Source: RFSX01 sp964495785 (lineage in GTDB: Bacteria; Bacteroidota; Bacteroidia; Chitinophagales; Saprospiraceae). Taken from it: a stretch of DNA of 64,000 nt. The position numbers and the translations under genes were made by a program. Numbering within the stretch: position 1 is the stretch's first letter; the number at the start of each line of letters is the position of its first letter. Location of the stretch: the NCBI GenBank assembly GCA_964495785.1, contig CAZBXL010000005.1, forward strand, positions 1-64,000, in the 5' to 3' direction. Below are positions 43,603 through 52,626 of the stretch, piece by piece. The notes beneath the pieces were generated by a model, which saw only the letters and a list, made by a program, of their open reading frames with translations, ran no database searches and was not told the DNA's origin.

Positions 43603-44382
43603 CTAATCAACTTCTTGCATTTTTCTTACTATCTTCAGAGTTAACTTTTTTGGAACTAAAGGTATTATGGCAGTCAGTATTTTTTGGGAGAATGTCAGTC
43701 CTACTTTTACATTGAGCTTACCTTTTATTAATCCATCGTAGCCTGCCAAAGCAACATCTCTTGCATTTGCGGTGGTTTTAAACATATCTGTTTTGTCCAT
43801 CCCAGATATTTTTCCAAACTCCGTTTCCGTGGCCCCTGGCATTAGGTTGGTAACCGTAATATTAGTATCATGTAATTCTTCTGCGATTGCATTGGTAAAT
43901 GAGGTCACATATGCTTTAGTCGCAAAGTAAACAGCCTGTAACGGTCCGGGCATTAAGCTTGCAGTTGATGATACATTGAGGATTTTTCCTTCGTTACGTT
44001 TTACGAAATCTCTCAGAAAGTAATGTGTAAGTGAAGTTAAAGCTACAATGTTGAGATGGATCATAGAAAGATCTTCTTCTATATCCTTTTCATAGAATTT
44101 GCCTATACCACCAAATCCTGCATTGTTGATAAGATAGTCTACTTTGATACCTTGCTTATGTACTTGAGTGTATACTTCCTGCGGAGCATTAGTTTCAGTA
44201 AGATCTTTTTCGATAACGAATACATTGATGTTGTACGTTTCTTCTAATTCACTTTTGAGTTTTAATAATTTATCAACACTACGTGCTACGACTACCATAT
44301 CACCGCCTTTTTCTGCATGTATGTGAGCTAGCTCTTTTCCGATGCCACTACTTGCGCCGGTTATTAATGCTGTCTTTTTCAT
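43603..44382 (-). CDS. Short-chain dehydrogenase/reductase (DltE/YqjQ-like)
   Basis: This 259-residue classical SDR has TGASSGIG (8-15), NNAG (86-89), Ser138/139 in LNVSSTAS and Tyr152/Lys156 in YFATKAY. Arg34 after the second strand (VVARSVDKL) suggests NADP. The sequence ELHDTNITVTNLMPGATETE is typical of the YqjQ/DltE-type subgroup. The substrate is unknown. It is encoded 17 bases downstream of the GDSL lipoprotein on the same strand. Confidence 0.93.
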   Translation of the reverse strand: MKKTALITGASSGIGKELAHIHAEKGGDMVVVARSVDKLLKLKSELEETYNINVFVIEKDLTETNAPQEVYTQVHKQGIKVDYLINNAGFGGIGKFYEKDIEEDLSMIHLNIVALTSLTHYFLRDFVKRNEGKILNVSSTASLMPGPLQAVYFATKAYVTSFTNAIAEELHDTNITVTNLMPGATETEFGKISGMDKTDMFKTTANARDVALAGYDGLIKGKLNVKVGLTFSQKILTAIIPLVPKKLTLKIVRKMQEVD

Positions 44383-44399
44383 TTTTATATTTTTGGAGT

Positions 44400-45104
44400 T
44401 TATTCATTAAGAAGGGTGATGACCACCGGAAGTATCTCATCTACCCATTCTGCATATTGAGATCCACTGGGATGAAGATTATCAGAAGCTAATGCTCCCG
44501 GAGAATCTCCCAATCTTCTGGATATCTCAGTTATATCTATATATGGAATATTACGATTGTTACAAGTCATAGAAATATAGTTGTTGTACTCATCTATTTC
44601 TTCGGCAATTTTTTCTCTGTTTGATTGACCAAATGGTGTCACTCCATAATCTGGTATTGATACTACAAAAACCTTTTTTTGTTCTCCTGTAATACCTATA
44701 GACATGTCCAGTAATGCGTCAAATTCAGATTTGAATACTTCAAAGGATTGATTTCGGAATTGATTATTCACTCCAATCAATAAAGAAACTAAATTATACT
44801 CTATGAGTTCGGTATTTTCTATGCTATCGATAAGGCGTTCTGTTGTCCATCCTGTACGAGCTATAATGTCAATTATATCCACTTGATAATCATTGGCTTC
44901 TAATTGTACACCTAATTGGACAGGCCAGCTAAGTGTCTCTTCGATGCCTTGGCCGATAGTATAGGAATCTCCTAATGCTAAAAATTTTATAGGCTCAAAA
45001 GATATTTCATTTTCTACAATAGTATTTTGCTTTGCACATGAGCCTAAGAGAATTGCAGATACTATTGTGCCATAGATGAGAACATTGAATATGATTGATC
45101 GCAT
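44400..45104 (-). CDS. SGNH/GDSL-family esterase lipoprotein
   Basis: The 234 residues carry a lipobox (LLGSC, Cys23). The GDSL nucleophile Ser47 is in LALGDSYTIGQG, block II Gly is in RTGWTT, block III is SLLIGVNNQF and block V is DNLHPSG with Asp208 and His211. It is probably an outer-membrane or periplasmic esterase/acetylhydrolase acting on lipids or acetylated glycans. It is followed at 17 bases by an SDR gene and preceded by a small membrane-protein gene. Confidence 0.93.
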   Translation of the reverse strand: MRSIIFNVLIYGTIVSAILLGSCAKQNTIVENEISFEPIKFLALGDSYTIGQGIEETLSWPVQLGVQLEANDYQVDIIDIIARTGWTTERLIDSIENTELIEYNLVSLLIGVNNQFRNQSFEVFKSEFDALLDMSIGITGEQKKVFVVSIPDYGVTPFGQSNREKIAEEIDEYNNYISMTCNNRNIPYIDITEISRRLGDSPGALASDNLHPSGSQYAEWVDEILPVVITLLNE

Positions 45105-45176
45105 AATGAAATTTATCCTTTATTTGTTTCTATAATGGACAAGTATATAGGTTGATTCTTACAATAGTCCAAAGCA

Positions 45177-45383
45177 CTAATCTTCTTTCTGTGCCGTAAA
45201 CTTGTCTTTAAATACTGGATAGAAAAATGCCAGCATTAATACGATGTAAAATATAATCTTAGCATAGCCAGGTACGCTAAATCCAAATATCCTGTCGTCA
45301 CAAGCTGGACACGTTAATAACTTATATACCAATTGTGATAACATGATCAACCCAAATACGATATTAAATATATTTCTATTCAT
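45177..45383 (-). CDS. Small two-helix membrane protein
   Basis: The 68 residues form two hydrophobic segments (about 4-20 and 38-56) around a loop with CPACDDR, a CxxC that could bind a metal or form a disulfide. A charged C-terminus follows (KDKFTAQKED). I do not recognise the family. It lies 72 bases upstream of the GDSL gene on the same strand. Confidence 0.6.
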   Translation of the reverse strand: MNRNIFNIVFGLIMLSQLVYKLLTCPACDDRIFGFSVPGYAKIIFYIVLMLAFFYPVFKDKFTAQKED

Positions 45384-45689
45384 AAAATTTATTATTGTCT
45401 ACAACTTAATCAATATTAGTATAATTGATTTTTATAATGGTAAGAAATGAAGGTACTGAAAATAATAGCGTGAGCATACTCTATGTAAAATAATAGAGGA
45501 CATATAATAAAGAGGCATTTCGAACTTTAGGCCGCATTGTGTTGTATGATATGTTTGGAGTTAATTATTTTGTAATACAATTAATCTTTGGATGAATTGT
45601 GTTGAATAGCAATTTATAATGAGTTGATACATATCCTGCTTTATAACTTTGTGGATATTTCATTAACAGCACTTAATATAGTATAGATA
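45384..45689. other. Divergent intergenic region with promoter-like element
   Basis: The 306 bases between the small membrane protein and the anion transporter are AT-rich without ORFs. TAACTTTG at 45644-45651 with TTG at 45624-45626 (17-base spacing) is a fair Bacteroidota promoter for the transporter. A second TATGTTTG is at 45550-45557. Nothing else is recognised. Confidence 0.45.
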
Positions 45690-47474
45690 TTGACATTAGA
45701 AATCATTATATTATTTGTTATACTCGGTATCTCTACCTTACTATTTATTACCGAGACTTTTCCTGTAGACAAGGTGGCTTTCTTGGTGTTGGTGTCTTTG
45801 TTACTGTTTGGGTTGGTATCTCCAGAAGAGGCCGTCTCTGGATTTAGTAATCCTGCGGTAGTTACGATATTAGCATTGATGATAATCACATCTGCTTTAG
45901 AAAAAAATGGGACGATAGGACTATTAGCAGATATGATGATACCATTGTTCAAGCTTCCCTTGTTATTTTCTGTGCCTTGTATAATGTTGGTAGTAGGAGG
46001 CTGTTCAGCGTTCATTAGTACGACGGCGGTGGTAATATTATTTGTTAAGATAGTACCCACACTGGCACATCGACACAGCATTGATATAGCAAAGTTTATG
46101 ATGCCCATATCTTTTGCGGGGATTATAGGCGGTAGTTGTACCCTCATGGGGACAAGTACTAATCTGTTGGTTAATCAGATAGCTATAAAGTCGGGTCTTG
46201 ACCCTATGCATTTCTTCCAAGTGACGCCTTTGGGGATTATACTTTTAGTAGCGGGTGTAGTTATTACGTCAGGGTTAGCTATTTCTTTCTTAAGGAATAG
46301 TGGGAAGGTGGTTAATCAAAATCAATTTCCCAGATATATAACCCTTCTCCGTATACTACCAAAGAATAAGATTATAGGGAAAACATTTAGAGATACGGAT
46401 ATCTACAAAGATAACAACACTAAACTTCTTCAGATTAAAAGAGATAAAAAGGTTATCAAATATCCATCTTATTGGCAGACTTTCCGTGATGGGGACGAGT
46501 TAGTTATTAGCTCTGATGTAGAGAAAATATTAAACTTAAAGACTGATGAACATTATGAATTAATTAATGAATCTGAGGAAGATGAGACTAAGAGTTATTC
46601 GGGGAGGATTGTAGAATATTTGGTTTTGCCAGGTTCTGATCTATTGGGTAAAAAATTATCGGAATTGAGTTCTAACGATTTAGATGGTGCCTTGCCAGTA
46701 GCACTTAATAAACATAGGAATCTTGTAAATGCTAATAGAAAGTTAGTGCAACCTAAGGATAGTAAAGATAGAATAGAAATAGCCGATAGGCTCCTAATAG
46801 AACTTGATGATAATAATGATGTCAACTGGCTCATGGATAGAGGAAATAAGATCCTCAATCATATGAACCAACCAAATAAAGAAAAATTTAAAAAATTTCT
46901 TTCTCTTGCTATTTTAATTTTGGTGATTATAGCAGCGGCATCAGGGATGCTATCTATCATGACAAGTTCTCTTATGGGAGTGGCGTTACTTATTCTATGC
47001 CGTTGTACGACAATGGAGTACTCCTATAGTTCGATCAATTGGCAAGTCATATTTTTATTGGCTGGACTCTTGCCCTTAGGAGCTGCCATGAGCAACTCTG
47101 GTGCTGATAATTTTATAAGCGAAAATCTACTTTCTATATGCAGCGATCATAGTCCCAGTATAGTACTTAGTCTACTTTTCTTAGCTACCATGCTTGTAAG
47201 TAGCGTCATATCTAATAATGCCACAGCAATCATATTTACTCCGATTGCCATATCACTTGCTACGGGATTACAGTTGTCTCCTTTACCATTTCTTATCATC
47301 ATAATGTTAGCAGCTAATTTTAGCTTCTTTACGCCTATTGGTTACCAGACTAATACGATTGTCTATGGTATGGGTATCTATAGGTTTCGTGACTTTGTGG
47401 TAGTGGGAGGTGTTTTGTCATTATCACTTTGGATCATTTCGTCACTACTGACACCCATGATATTTCCGATGTGA
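45690..47474 (+). CDS. DASS/SLC13-type anion symporter with TrkA-C (RCK_C) domains
   Basis: The 594 residues use a TTG start, because the frame has a stop two codons earlier and no ATG nearby. About ten to twelve membrane helices are split by a cytoplasmic insert (about 205-390) with two TrkA-C-like modules (IGKTFRDTDIYKDNNTKLLQ; YLVLPGSDLLGKKLSELSSN). The halves carry the repeated family signatures GGSCTLMGTSTNLLVNQIAI and SSVISNNATAIIFTPIAISL, typical of sulfate/dicarboxylate DASS carriers. It probably takes up sulfate or a dicarboxylate with Na+. Regulation by a nucleotide through the TrkA-C part is likely. Confidence 0.92.
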   Translation: MTLEIIILFVILGISTLLFITETFPVDKVAFLVLVSLLLFGLVSPEEAVSGFSNPAVVTILALMIITSALEKNGTIGLLADMMIPLFKLPLLFSVPCIMLVVGGCSAFISTTAVVILFVKIVPTLAHRHSIDIAKFMMPISFAGIIGGSCTLMGTSTNLLVNQIAIKSGLDPMHFFQVTPLGIILLVAGVVITSGLAISFLRNSGKVVNQNQFPRYITLLRILPKNKIIGKTFRDTDIYKDNNTKLLQIKRDKKVIKYPSYWQTFRDGDELVISSDVEKILNLKTDEHYELINESEEDETKSYSGRIVEYLVLPGSDLLGKKLSELSSNDLDGALPVALNKHRNLVNANRKLVQPKDSKDRIEIADRLLIELDDNNDVNWLMDRGNKILNHMNQPNKEKFKKFLSLAILILVIIAAASGMLSIMTSSLMGVALLILCRCTTMEYSYSSINWQVIFLLAGLLPLGAAMSNSGADNFISENLLSICSDHSPSIVLSLLFLATMLVSSVISNNATAIIFTPIAISLATGLQLSPLPFLIIIMLAANFSFFTPIGYQTNTIVYGMGIYRFRDFVVVGGVLSLSLWIISSLLTPMIFPM

Positions 47475-47540
47475 TACCTGTTTTAAATAAGCTGAATTAC
47501 GCATTTAAAATACACGGGTTAATAATTATGAGCTGACCAT

Positions 47541-47811
47541 TTTTTGAAGTTGGCCTTTTTCATTTTAGGTTCTAATGGCTCAAATTTCGTTAAGAACGGG
47601 GTTGTGTCTGAGCCGAAGGCGAGTTTAAGCCCGTTTAGGAATTTTAGTTTTTAGAATCGTTAAGAAATGAAATCAGCCTTGTCCCGATAGATATCGGGAT
47701 TGTTTCGTTTTTGTTTCAAGACAAAAATGAAAGCTTGCCGGCGAGGCATAAAAATAACTTATTGATTATTAATTAATTAAAATGTCTAATGGAACTAAAT
47801 ATGTGTATCTT
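47541..47811 (+). repeat. Duplicated structured intergenic element, copy 2
   Basis: This copy is near-identical to 8787-9050 in the same orientation. Differences are one A/T change near the start, a C/T before the GCCGGC block, a one-base insertion after GAGGC, and increasing divergence after about 47790. It lies in the 456-base gap 47475-47930, 67 bases past the anion-symporter stop. The remainder of the gap has no recognised feature. It includes the same TCCCGATA/TATCGGGA palindrome and TTTTTGT/ACAAAAA hairpin. Confidence 0.85.
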
Positions 47812-47930
47812 AAATGTGATACTCAGTAAATAAGAATGCTAAGAAACCTATTCAATGGATCCTGTCATATTTTGAGTAGAAAATTGTTCACCCAAAGCGA
47901 ACAAGATAAAGTTAAGCAAGTAATGTAACT

Positions 47931-48467
47931 ATGAATGTAGGCGAAGAAATCAAAGACAGAACACAGGATCTATCTAACGGTCAGTTAATAGACTCACAAC
48001 AAAAGAAAATTATTGCTAAGGCCACGGCTAAAGCGTCTACAGTAGCAGCATTGCCCGTGCCGCTGCTGGATGTCGTAGGGGTCGTCTACATACAGATAGA
48101 TATGGTAAAGAAACTGGCCAATTCTTACAATATAGAGATAGAAAAAGATGGTAAGTTGCTTATCAGTTCTTTACTGACAGCTATAATTTCTAAGTTGATA
48201 TCTGAAGCTGCAGGCTCTCTCGCCGTGTCTACCAAAGTCGAAAAGATATTCGGCGAGTCACTTATAAAAGCGACAATAAGTGGATTCCTTACAACTGTCG
48301 TAGGGGATGTATATAACGAACACTTCCGTGCAGGAGGTTCAGTAGATTCTATCGGAATAGATGATTATATTGACTACTTTAAAATACAAGCTCAATCTGA
48401 TAAGTTTTCTGTAGCTAATATAAGTTCAGGACTCGTAGACAAAGCTTTGGATAGTGTAGGAATTTAA
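47931..48467 (+). CDS. DUF697/YcjF-like protein
   Basis: The 178 residues have an N-terminal helix (KIIAKATAKASTVAALPVPL, then LDVVGVVYIQIDMVKKLANS). The following membrane-associated helices (LLISSLLTAIISKLISEAAG; KATISGFLTTVVGDVYNEHF) match DUF697, found in YcjF-type proteins and fused to GTPases. It probably associates with the inner membrane. The phage-holin-IV-family gene follows after 20 bases. Function unknown. Confidence 0.8.
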   Translation: MNVGEEIKDRTQDLSNGQLIDSQQKKIIAKATAKASTVAALPVPLLDVVGVVYIQIDMVKKLANSYNIEIEKDGKLLISSLLTAIISKLISEAAGSLAVSTKVEKIFGESLIKATISGFLTTVVGDVYNEHFRAGGSVDSIGIDDYIDYFKIQAQSDKFSVANISSGLVDKALDSVGI

Positions 48468-48487
48468 TATTTTTACAAAAAATAATA

Positions 48488-48808
48488 ATGATAGTAAATA
48501 TAATTATAGGTAGTGTAGCATTCTATGTAGGAGGTATGCTTCTCTCAGGAGTACAGATGAAAAGTGTACTTCAGTGTGTTATAGTAGCCATAGTTATAGG
48601 TATACTTGATTTTACCTTGGGTAATTTTCTGAGAATAGTATCATTAGGTATACTGACTCTGGGAATATTTAATTGGTTGCTGAATGCTATCTTAATCCAA
48701 GTAGCTGATTGGTTTCTGCCAGGCTTCAAGGTGAAGAACTTTTGGTGGGCACTGGGACTTGCCGCTATCGTAAGTATAGTAAGTGGACTACTGTCCAAGA
48801 TTATCTGA
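48488..48808 (+). CDS. Phage holin IV-family (YvlD-like) membrane protein
   Basis: The 106 residues form four hydrophobic helices with the family segments GGMLLSGVQMKSVLQCVIVA, FLRIVSLGILTLGIFNWLLN and LPGFKVKNFWWALGLAAIVS. Despite the family name, chromosomal members are ordinary small membrane proteins, and no phage genes are present here. It is probably cotranscribed with the DUF697 gene. Confidence 0.88.
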   Translation: MIVNIIIGSVAFYVGGMLLSGVQMKSVLQCVIVAIVIGILDFTLGNFLRIVSLGILTLGIFNWLLNAILIQVADWFLPGFKVKNFWWALGLAAIVSIVSGLLSKII

Positions 48809-48964
48809 TCTTCATTCTGAGTTAGAAGACCTATTGCAAATTATATTAAATTCTTTTTTATGGCTATCAGTCATAAGGTTCCAATATGTTTATTAGTAAA
48901 TAAAAAAAAACACTGGATAATCCGTATCCCTCCATCTTTAATCTCCCTATAGAGAGAGAAATTT

Positions 48965-50080
48965 TTAGTTGATGATTGTCAAGACGAAAGCTATAGCACA
49001 TACAATTAATCCTCCCATAAATACAGCGTATGCTATTTGTAGATATCTGTATTTTTTAGCTAAGACACTTCCTAAATAGTATAAGTCTTTTGAGAGAGAA
49101 TTATATAGAAGTTCTCTATCGCCTTGCAGATGATTCATACCCCATTCAAATTCTTCTAAATCCATTTTATAGAAGTTTCCAAAAAACAGAATGTTGACAT
49201 TATTATTTAGAAAACTTTCTCTAGAATAAGGGGCACTACTTACCTTGGGTCTTGTAGCTAATATCGCAAAAAACATAGTCACTATATTGACGATAATGAT
49301 CAATACTGTGGGTATTAAAAATTCTGGATTGCTATCTATTTTTGTTGCAAGATTGGATATAATGAGCGACAGCATGATTGCAGTAATTGAAAGCAGGATG
49401 TTAGATTTGTTATCGGCAATTTTGCTGAGTTGATTATGATTTCTGAGTGCCACTCGGTACATCGTTTCTATCCCTTTTTCAGGGATATCTTTTTTATTTG
49501 CCTTTCTTATATCTTTTAATTTTTCTTTCTCTTCTATAAGATTTTTCTTTTTTCTTTTGTTGAATAATTTCTTTGCTGATTTAGTGTACCAGTTGTGCTT
49601 CGCTAAGAATTTTACATTATTATCTAACCAATCTTCTGTTGTAATTTTAGTCTGAGTAAAAGCCTCTTGTTCTTCTTTTAATTTGAGAGAGTTCTCAGTG
49701 AAGCTTTTTTGACCAAGGTGTGCAAGGTCTGCATCTTTTATAATTTGTTCCAGCTTGTTCGTCGGCTCATAGTCCATCTGTGTGGCTAGGATTGTACTTT
49801 TAACTATAGAAATGCTCTCTGTGTCATAATTGTATTTATTCAAAAATCCTTCTGCATTCAGAGCACTTTTAGTTTCATGATGTTCAGGATCTTCTATGAA
49901 TCCTGTATCATGAAAGAGTGCTGCGATCAACAATAATTCTGTTCTTTTGTCATCGAGATTTTCTTTCTCTGCTATTTGCTTGGCCGAGCTATACACAGCC
50001 ATGGTGTGATCTAATGAATGATATGCACACCGTTTGTCCGTAAAAAATTGTTCTATGTAAGTTTTGGCCTCTTTTATCAT
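48965..50080 (-). CDS. HD phosphohydrolase fused to Pycsar-type membrane effector domain (PycTM/DUF5706)
   Basis: Of the 371 residues, 1-185 are an HD-domain phosphohydrolase. It has His21/His25 (YHSLDHTMAV), His57-Asp58 (LFHDTGF), His67/His68 and Asp116/Asp118 (IKDADLAHLG), the metal ligands for phosphoester cleavage. After a Lys-rich linker, about 205-371 match the PycTM effector family (TMYRVALRNHNQLSKIADNK, then SNILLSITAIMLSLIIS, with further helices near 252-272 and 346-370). In Pycsar anti-phage systems such domains respond to cCMP/cUMP and disrupt the membrane. HD fusions are known and may serve to hydrolyse nucleotides. No cyclase is adjacent. A large GAF protein starts divergently 116 bases away. 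Confidence 0.9.
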   Translation of the reverse strand: MIKEAKTYIEQFFTDKRCAYHSLDHTMAVYSSAKQIAEKENLDDKRTELLLIAALFHDTGFIEDPEHHETKSALNAEGFLNKYNYDTESISIVKSTILATQMDYEPTNKLEQIIKDADLAHLGQKSFTENSLKLKEEQEAFTQTKITTEDWLDNNVKFLAKHNWYTKSAKKLFNKRKKKNLIEEKEKLKDIRKANKKDIPEKGIETMYRVALRNHNQLSKIADNKSNILLSITAIMLSLIISNLATKIDSNPEFLIPTVLIIIVNIVTMFFAILATRPKVSSAPYSRESFLNNNVNILFFGNFYKMDLEEFEWGMNHLQGDRELLYNSLSKDLYYLGSVLAKKYRYLQIAYAVFMGGLIVCAIAFVLTIIN

Positions 50081-50196
50081 TATTAAAATTATGGTGTGTA
50101 AATTGTATAATTATAAGCAGATTATTCCTTCATTGCTTAGATAATAGGCAAAATACGGTCTTGAAGACTATATTTAGCTAACATTACTATAATTTT

Positions 50197-52511
50197 TTGA
50201 CTATGAATGAAAAGATAAATTTTATAAGTCTCGAGAAGCCCTTTGTTTTGAAATTAGGCTTTGATAAACTGATCGAAGAATTAAATAATCTTGATGGTCA
50301 GGGATGTGCTAAGAACAATGCATACGTCAAAAGTGTATTATCTGATCTTAAGGATATCTCTAAGCTCAAGGATGGTTTTCTTAACTCTCGTGGCTGGCAA
50401 GAGTACGAGGCCGATATCTATAAACTATTATCTTTTTTATTTCCCGATCTTCTATCTGAAAATGAGATAAAAGTAGCTCTGCCGCCCTTCAGCCCTAATG
50501 TGTTATTTGCAAGCAAAAGATTCAAGTCAATTTTTGGAGAGATAGATCAAGTTGAAGCCAAAGAGGTGATGGCTTTCAATGCAGATAATATGTATATACT
50601 GATGTGCAAACTTATTTGTAAGCTATATTATAATGTAAATTTCAGAGTAGATGTAAGAACAGTGTACCAAGTCACTGATGGGAGGGGTGTTGTCAAATTT
50701 TATAAGTCGACATACAATGCAGATTTTATGACTCTCACTCCCTTAGGAGAGCCACCCGTATTAACTGAATCTGATATCAGTATCTTAAAGGCGAATGATG
50801 ATAATGTAGAATTATGGAAGGAATATTTTCCGCCGTTAAGCTGGGAGGTTAGAGGTTTTGGTATTAAAAGTTTCGTAGACGTGAGTCATGAGGAGGCTAT
50901 CGGAAAAATTAAATCTATACTTCTGAATCAAGGTGCAGAAGACTCTTCTGAGAAGTCAAAAGGAGATATCAATTCTATGATGAGTACCTTGTTGAATACG
51001 CCGGGTATTGAGGGAGGGTTTCTCTTTTATGATAATGTCAATGAGTCATTTCACACTTTAGAAGAAGAGGCAGATAGTTTTGCTATTGAGGGCAATTTAC
51101 ATTGTAGTCAAGAAGAGTTGTTATGTCACGAAAATTTGAGAATAATCTTTGAAGTCAAAGGGAATATTGTCATACCTGATATAGAAAGTATATCTGACGA
51201 GAGTAAGTTATCTACCTTATATATTAATCTTAAGAAAAAAGATATTAAGAGTTACTTGATGGTGCCTTTGTTTAATAAAGGTGAATTGTTAGGTGTTATA
51301 GAGATAGCAAGTCGTATCTCACAATCTCTGGATCCTACGGCGATCATGGTCGTCAATCGAGTCAAGGATTTATTTCTTAATACGGTTAAGCGATTACAGG
51401 ACGAGAGCGAAAATCAATTATCGTCTATTATCCAAAGAGAGTTTACTTCCATTCATCCATCTGTAGCATGGCGATTTAGAGAAGAGGCGAGGACTGCTAT
51501 ACATCTTGATGCCTCTTCAGAAAAATATGATTTTCCTGAGATATCATTTAGATCTCTTACGGCACTCTATGGACAAAGTGATATAGCCGGCTCTTCAGTA
51601 GCTCGGAACAATGCTATCGAGTCTGATCTTTCTAATCAGATGGGGACTGTACAGAGTATTGTCAAAAATCTAAAGTCACACATGTCGATGCCGCTTTTAG
51701 ATAGTATTATCTATCAAATAACGATCATCAATGAAAAACTGGATAGCGACCTTGCTGCAGGGATGGAACAAGAAGTTCTTGAGTTTTTGAGAAATACAAT
51801 TAATCCGTTGTTTAATGAGATGAGGCATAGAGATCACGATCTGTCCGACGAGATTAATGACTACTTTGATAGGATAGGGGAGAACAAGGAAGTGATATAT
51901 GATAAAAGAAAAGATTATGATGATACCGTTAACTTAATTAATCAGCACCTATCGAGTCGATTAGATGCTGAACAAAAAGAAGCTCAAGAAATATATCCAC
52001 ATTTCTTCGAGAGATATAAGACTGATGGTGTAGATCATAATATGTACATAGGTCAGGAGATCGCTCCTAAGATTCCATTTAATAAGTTGTACTTAGACAA
52101 CTTGCGATTATGGCAGTTAAAGACAATGTGCCAACTCGAAATAGAGCACCGGCAACGTATGAGTACATACCCTATGCCCTTAGAAATTGCGACACTCATA
52201 ATGGTCTATTCTACGCCACTGGCCATTAAGTACCGTATGGATGAAAAACAATTTGATGTCGATGGGGCTTACAATGCACGGTATGAAATTATTAAGAAAA
52301 GAATCGATAAGGCTCATATTAAAAATACCAAAGAAAGAATTACTCAAGTAGGGAAGATAGTCATCATCTATACTCAGGCAGTGGACTTAGAACACTATTT
52401 GAATTATGTTTCTTTCCTTACTTACGAGGGTTACTTCTTAGGAGAACCAGAATCATTTGATGTCGAGGACTTAGAAGGAGTAGTCGGCCTTAAGGCCCTC
52501 CGTCTCAAAAT
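50197..52511 (+). CDS. Large GAF-domain protein with DIxGSS region, C-terminus cut by gap
   Basis: At least 771 residues are visible before the N run. Residues about 255-395 are a GAF domain (MVPLFNKGELLGVIEIASRI). After it comes a conserved block, PSVAWRFREEARTAIHLD, then LTALYGQSDIAGSSVARNNA (453-472). As I recall it, the block recurs in an uncharacterised Bacteroidota GAF family. Its DIxGSSxxRNxAI motif superficially recalls nucleotidyl-cyclase active-site loops, but I cannot equate them. The N-terminal 250 and C-terminal 300 residues are helical and unassigned. It probably senses a small ligand. It is divergent from the HD-PycTM gene. Confidence 0.8.
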
Positions 52512-52611
52512 NNNNNNNNNNNNNNNNNNNNNNNNNNNNNNNNNNNNNNNNNNNNNNNNNNNNNNNNNNNNNNNNNNNNNNNNNNNNNNNNNNNNNNNNN
52601 NNNNNNNNNNN
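52512..52611. other. Assembly gap (100 N)
   Basis: This is a run of exactly 100 N. It removes the 3' end of the GAF-protein gene. The corA stop lies 15 bases beyond it, so little else can be hidden unless the gap is longer than shown. Confidence 0.99.
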
Positions 52612-52626
52612 ATTTTTATACGAAAA

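Noticed and set aside
48488..48808. Prophage remnant suggested by the holin-family protein
   Set aside because: No other phage gene, integrase or lysis enzyme lies within 40 kb on either side, and this family is common in chromosomes without phages.
48965..52511. Complete Pycsar anti-phage system
   Set aside because: The effector-type domain is present, but no PycC nucleotidyl cyclase domain can be recognised in the window. Only a possible relative is claimed.
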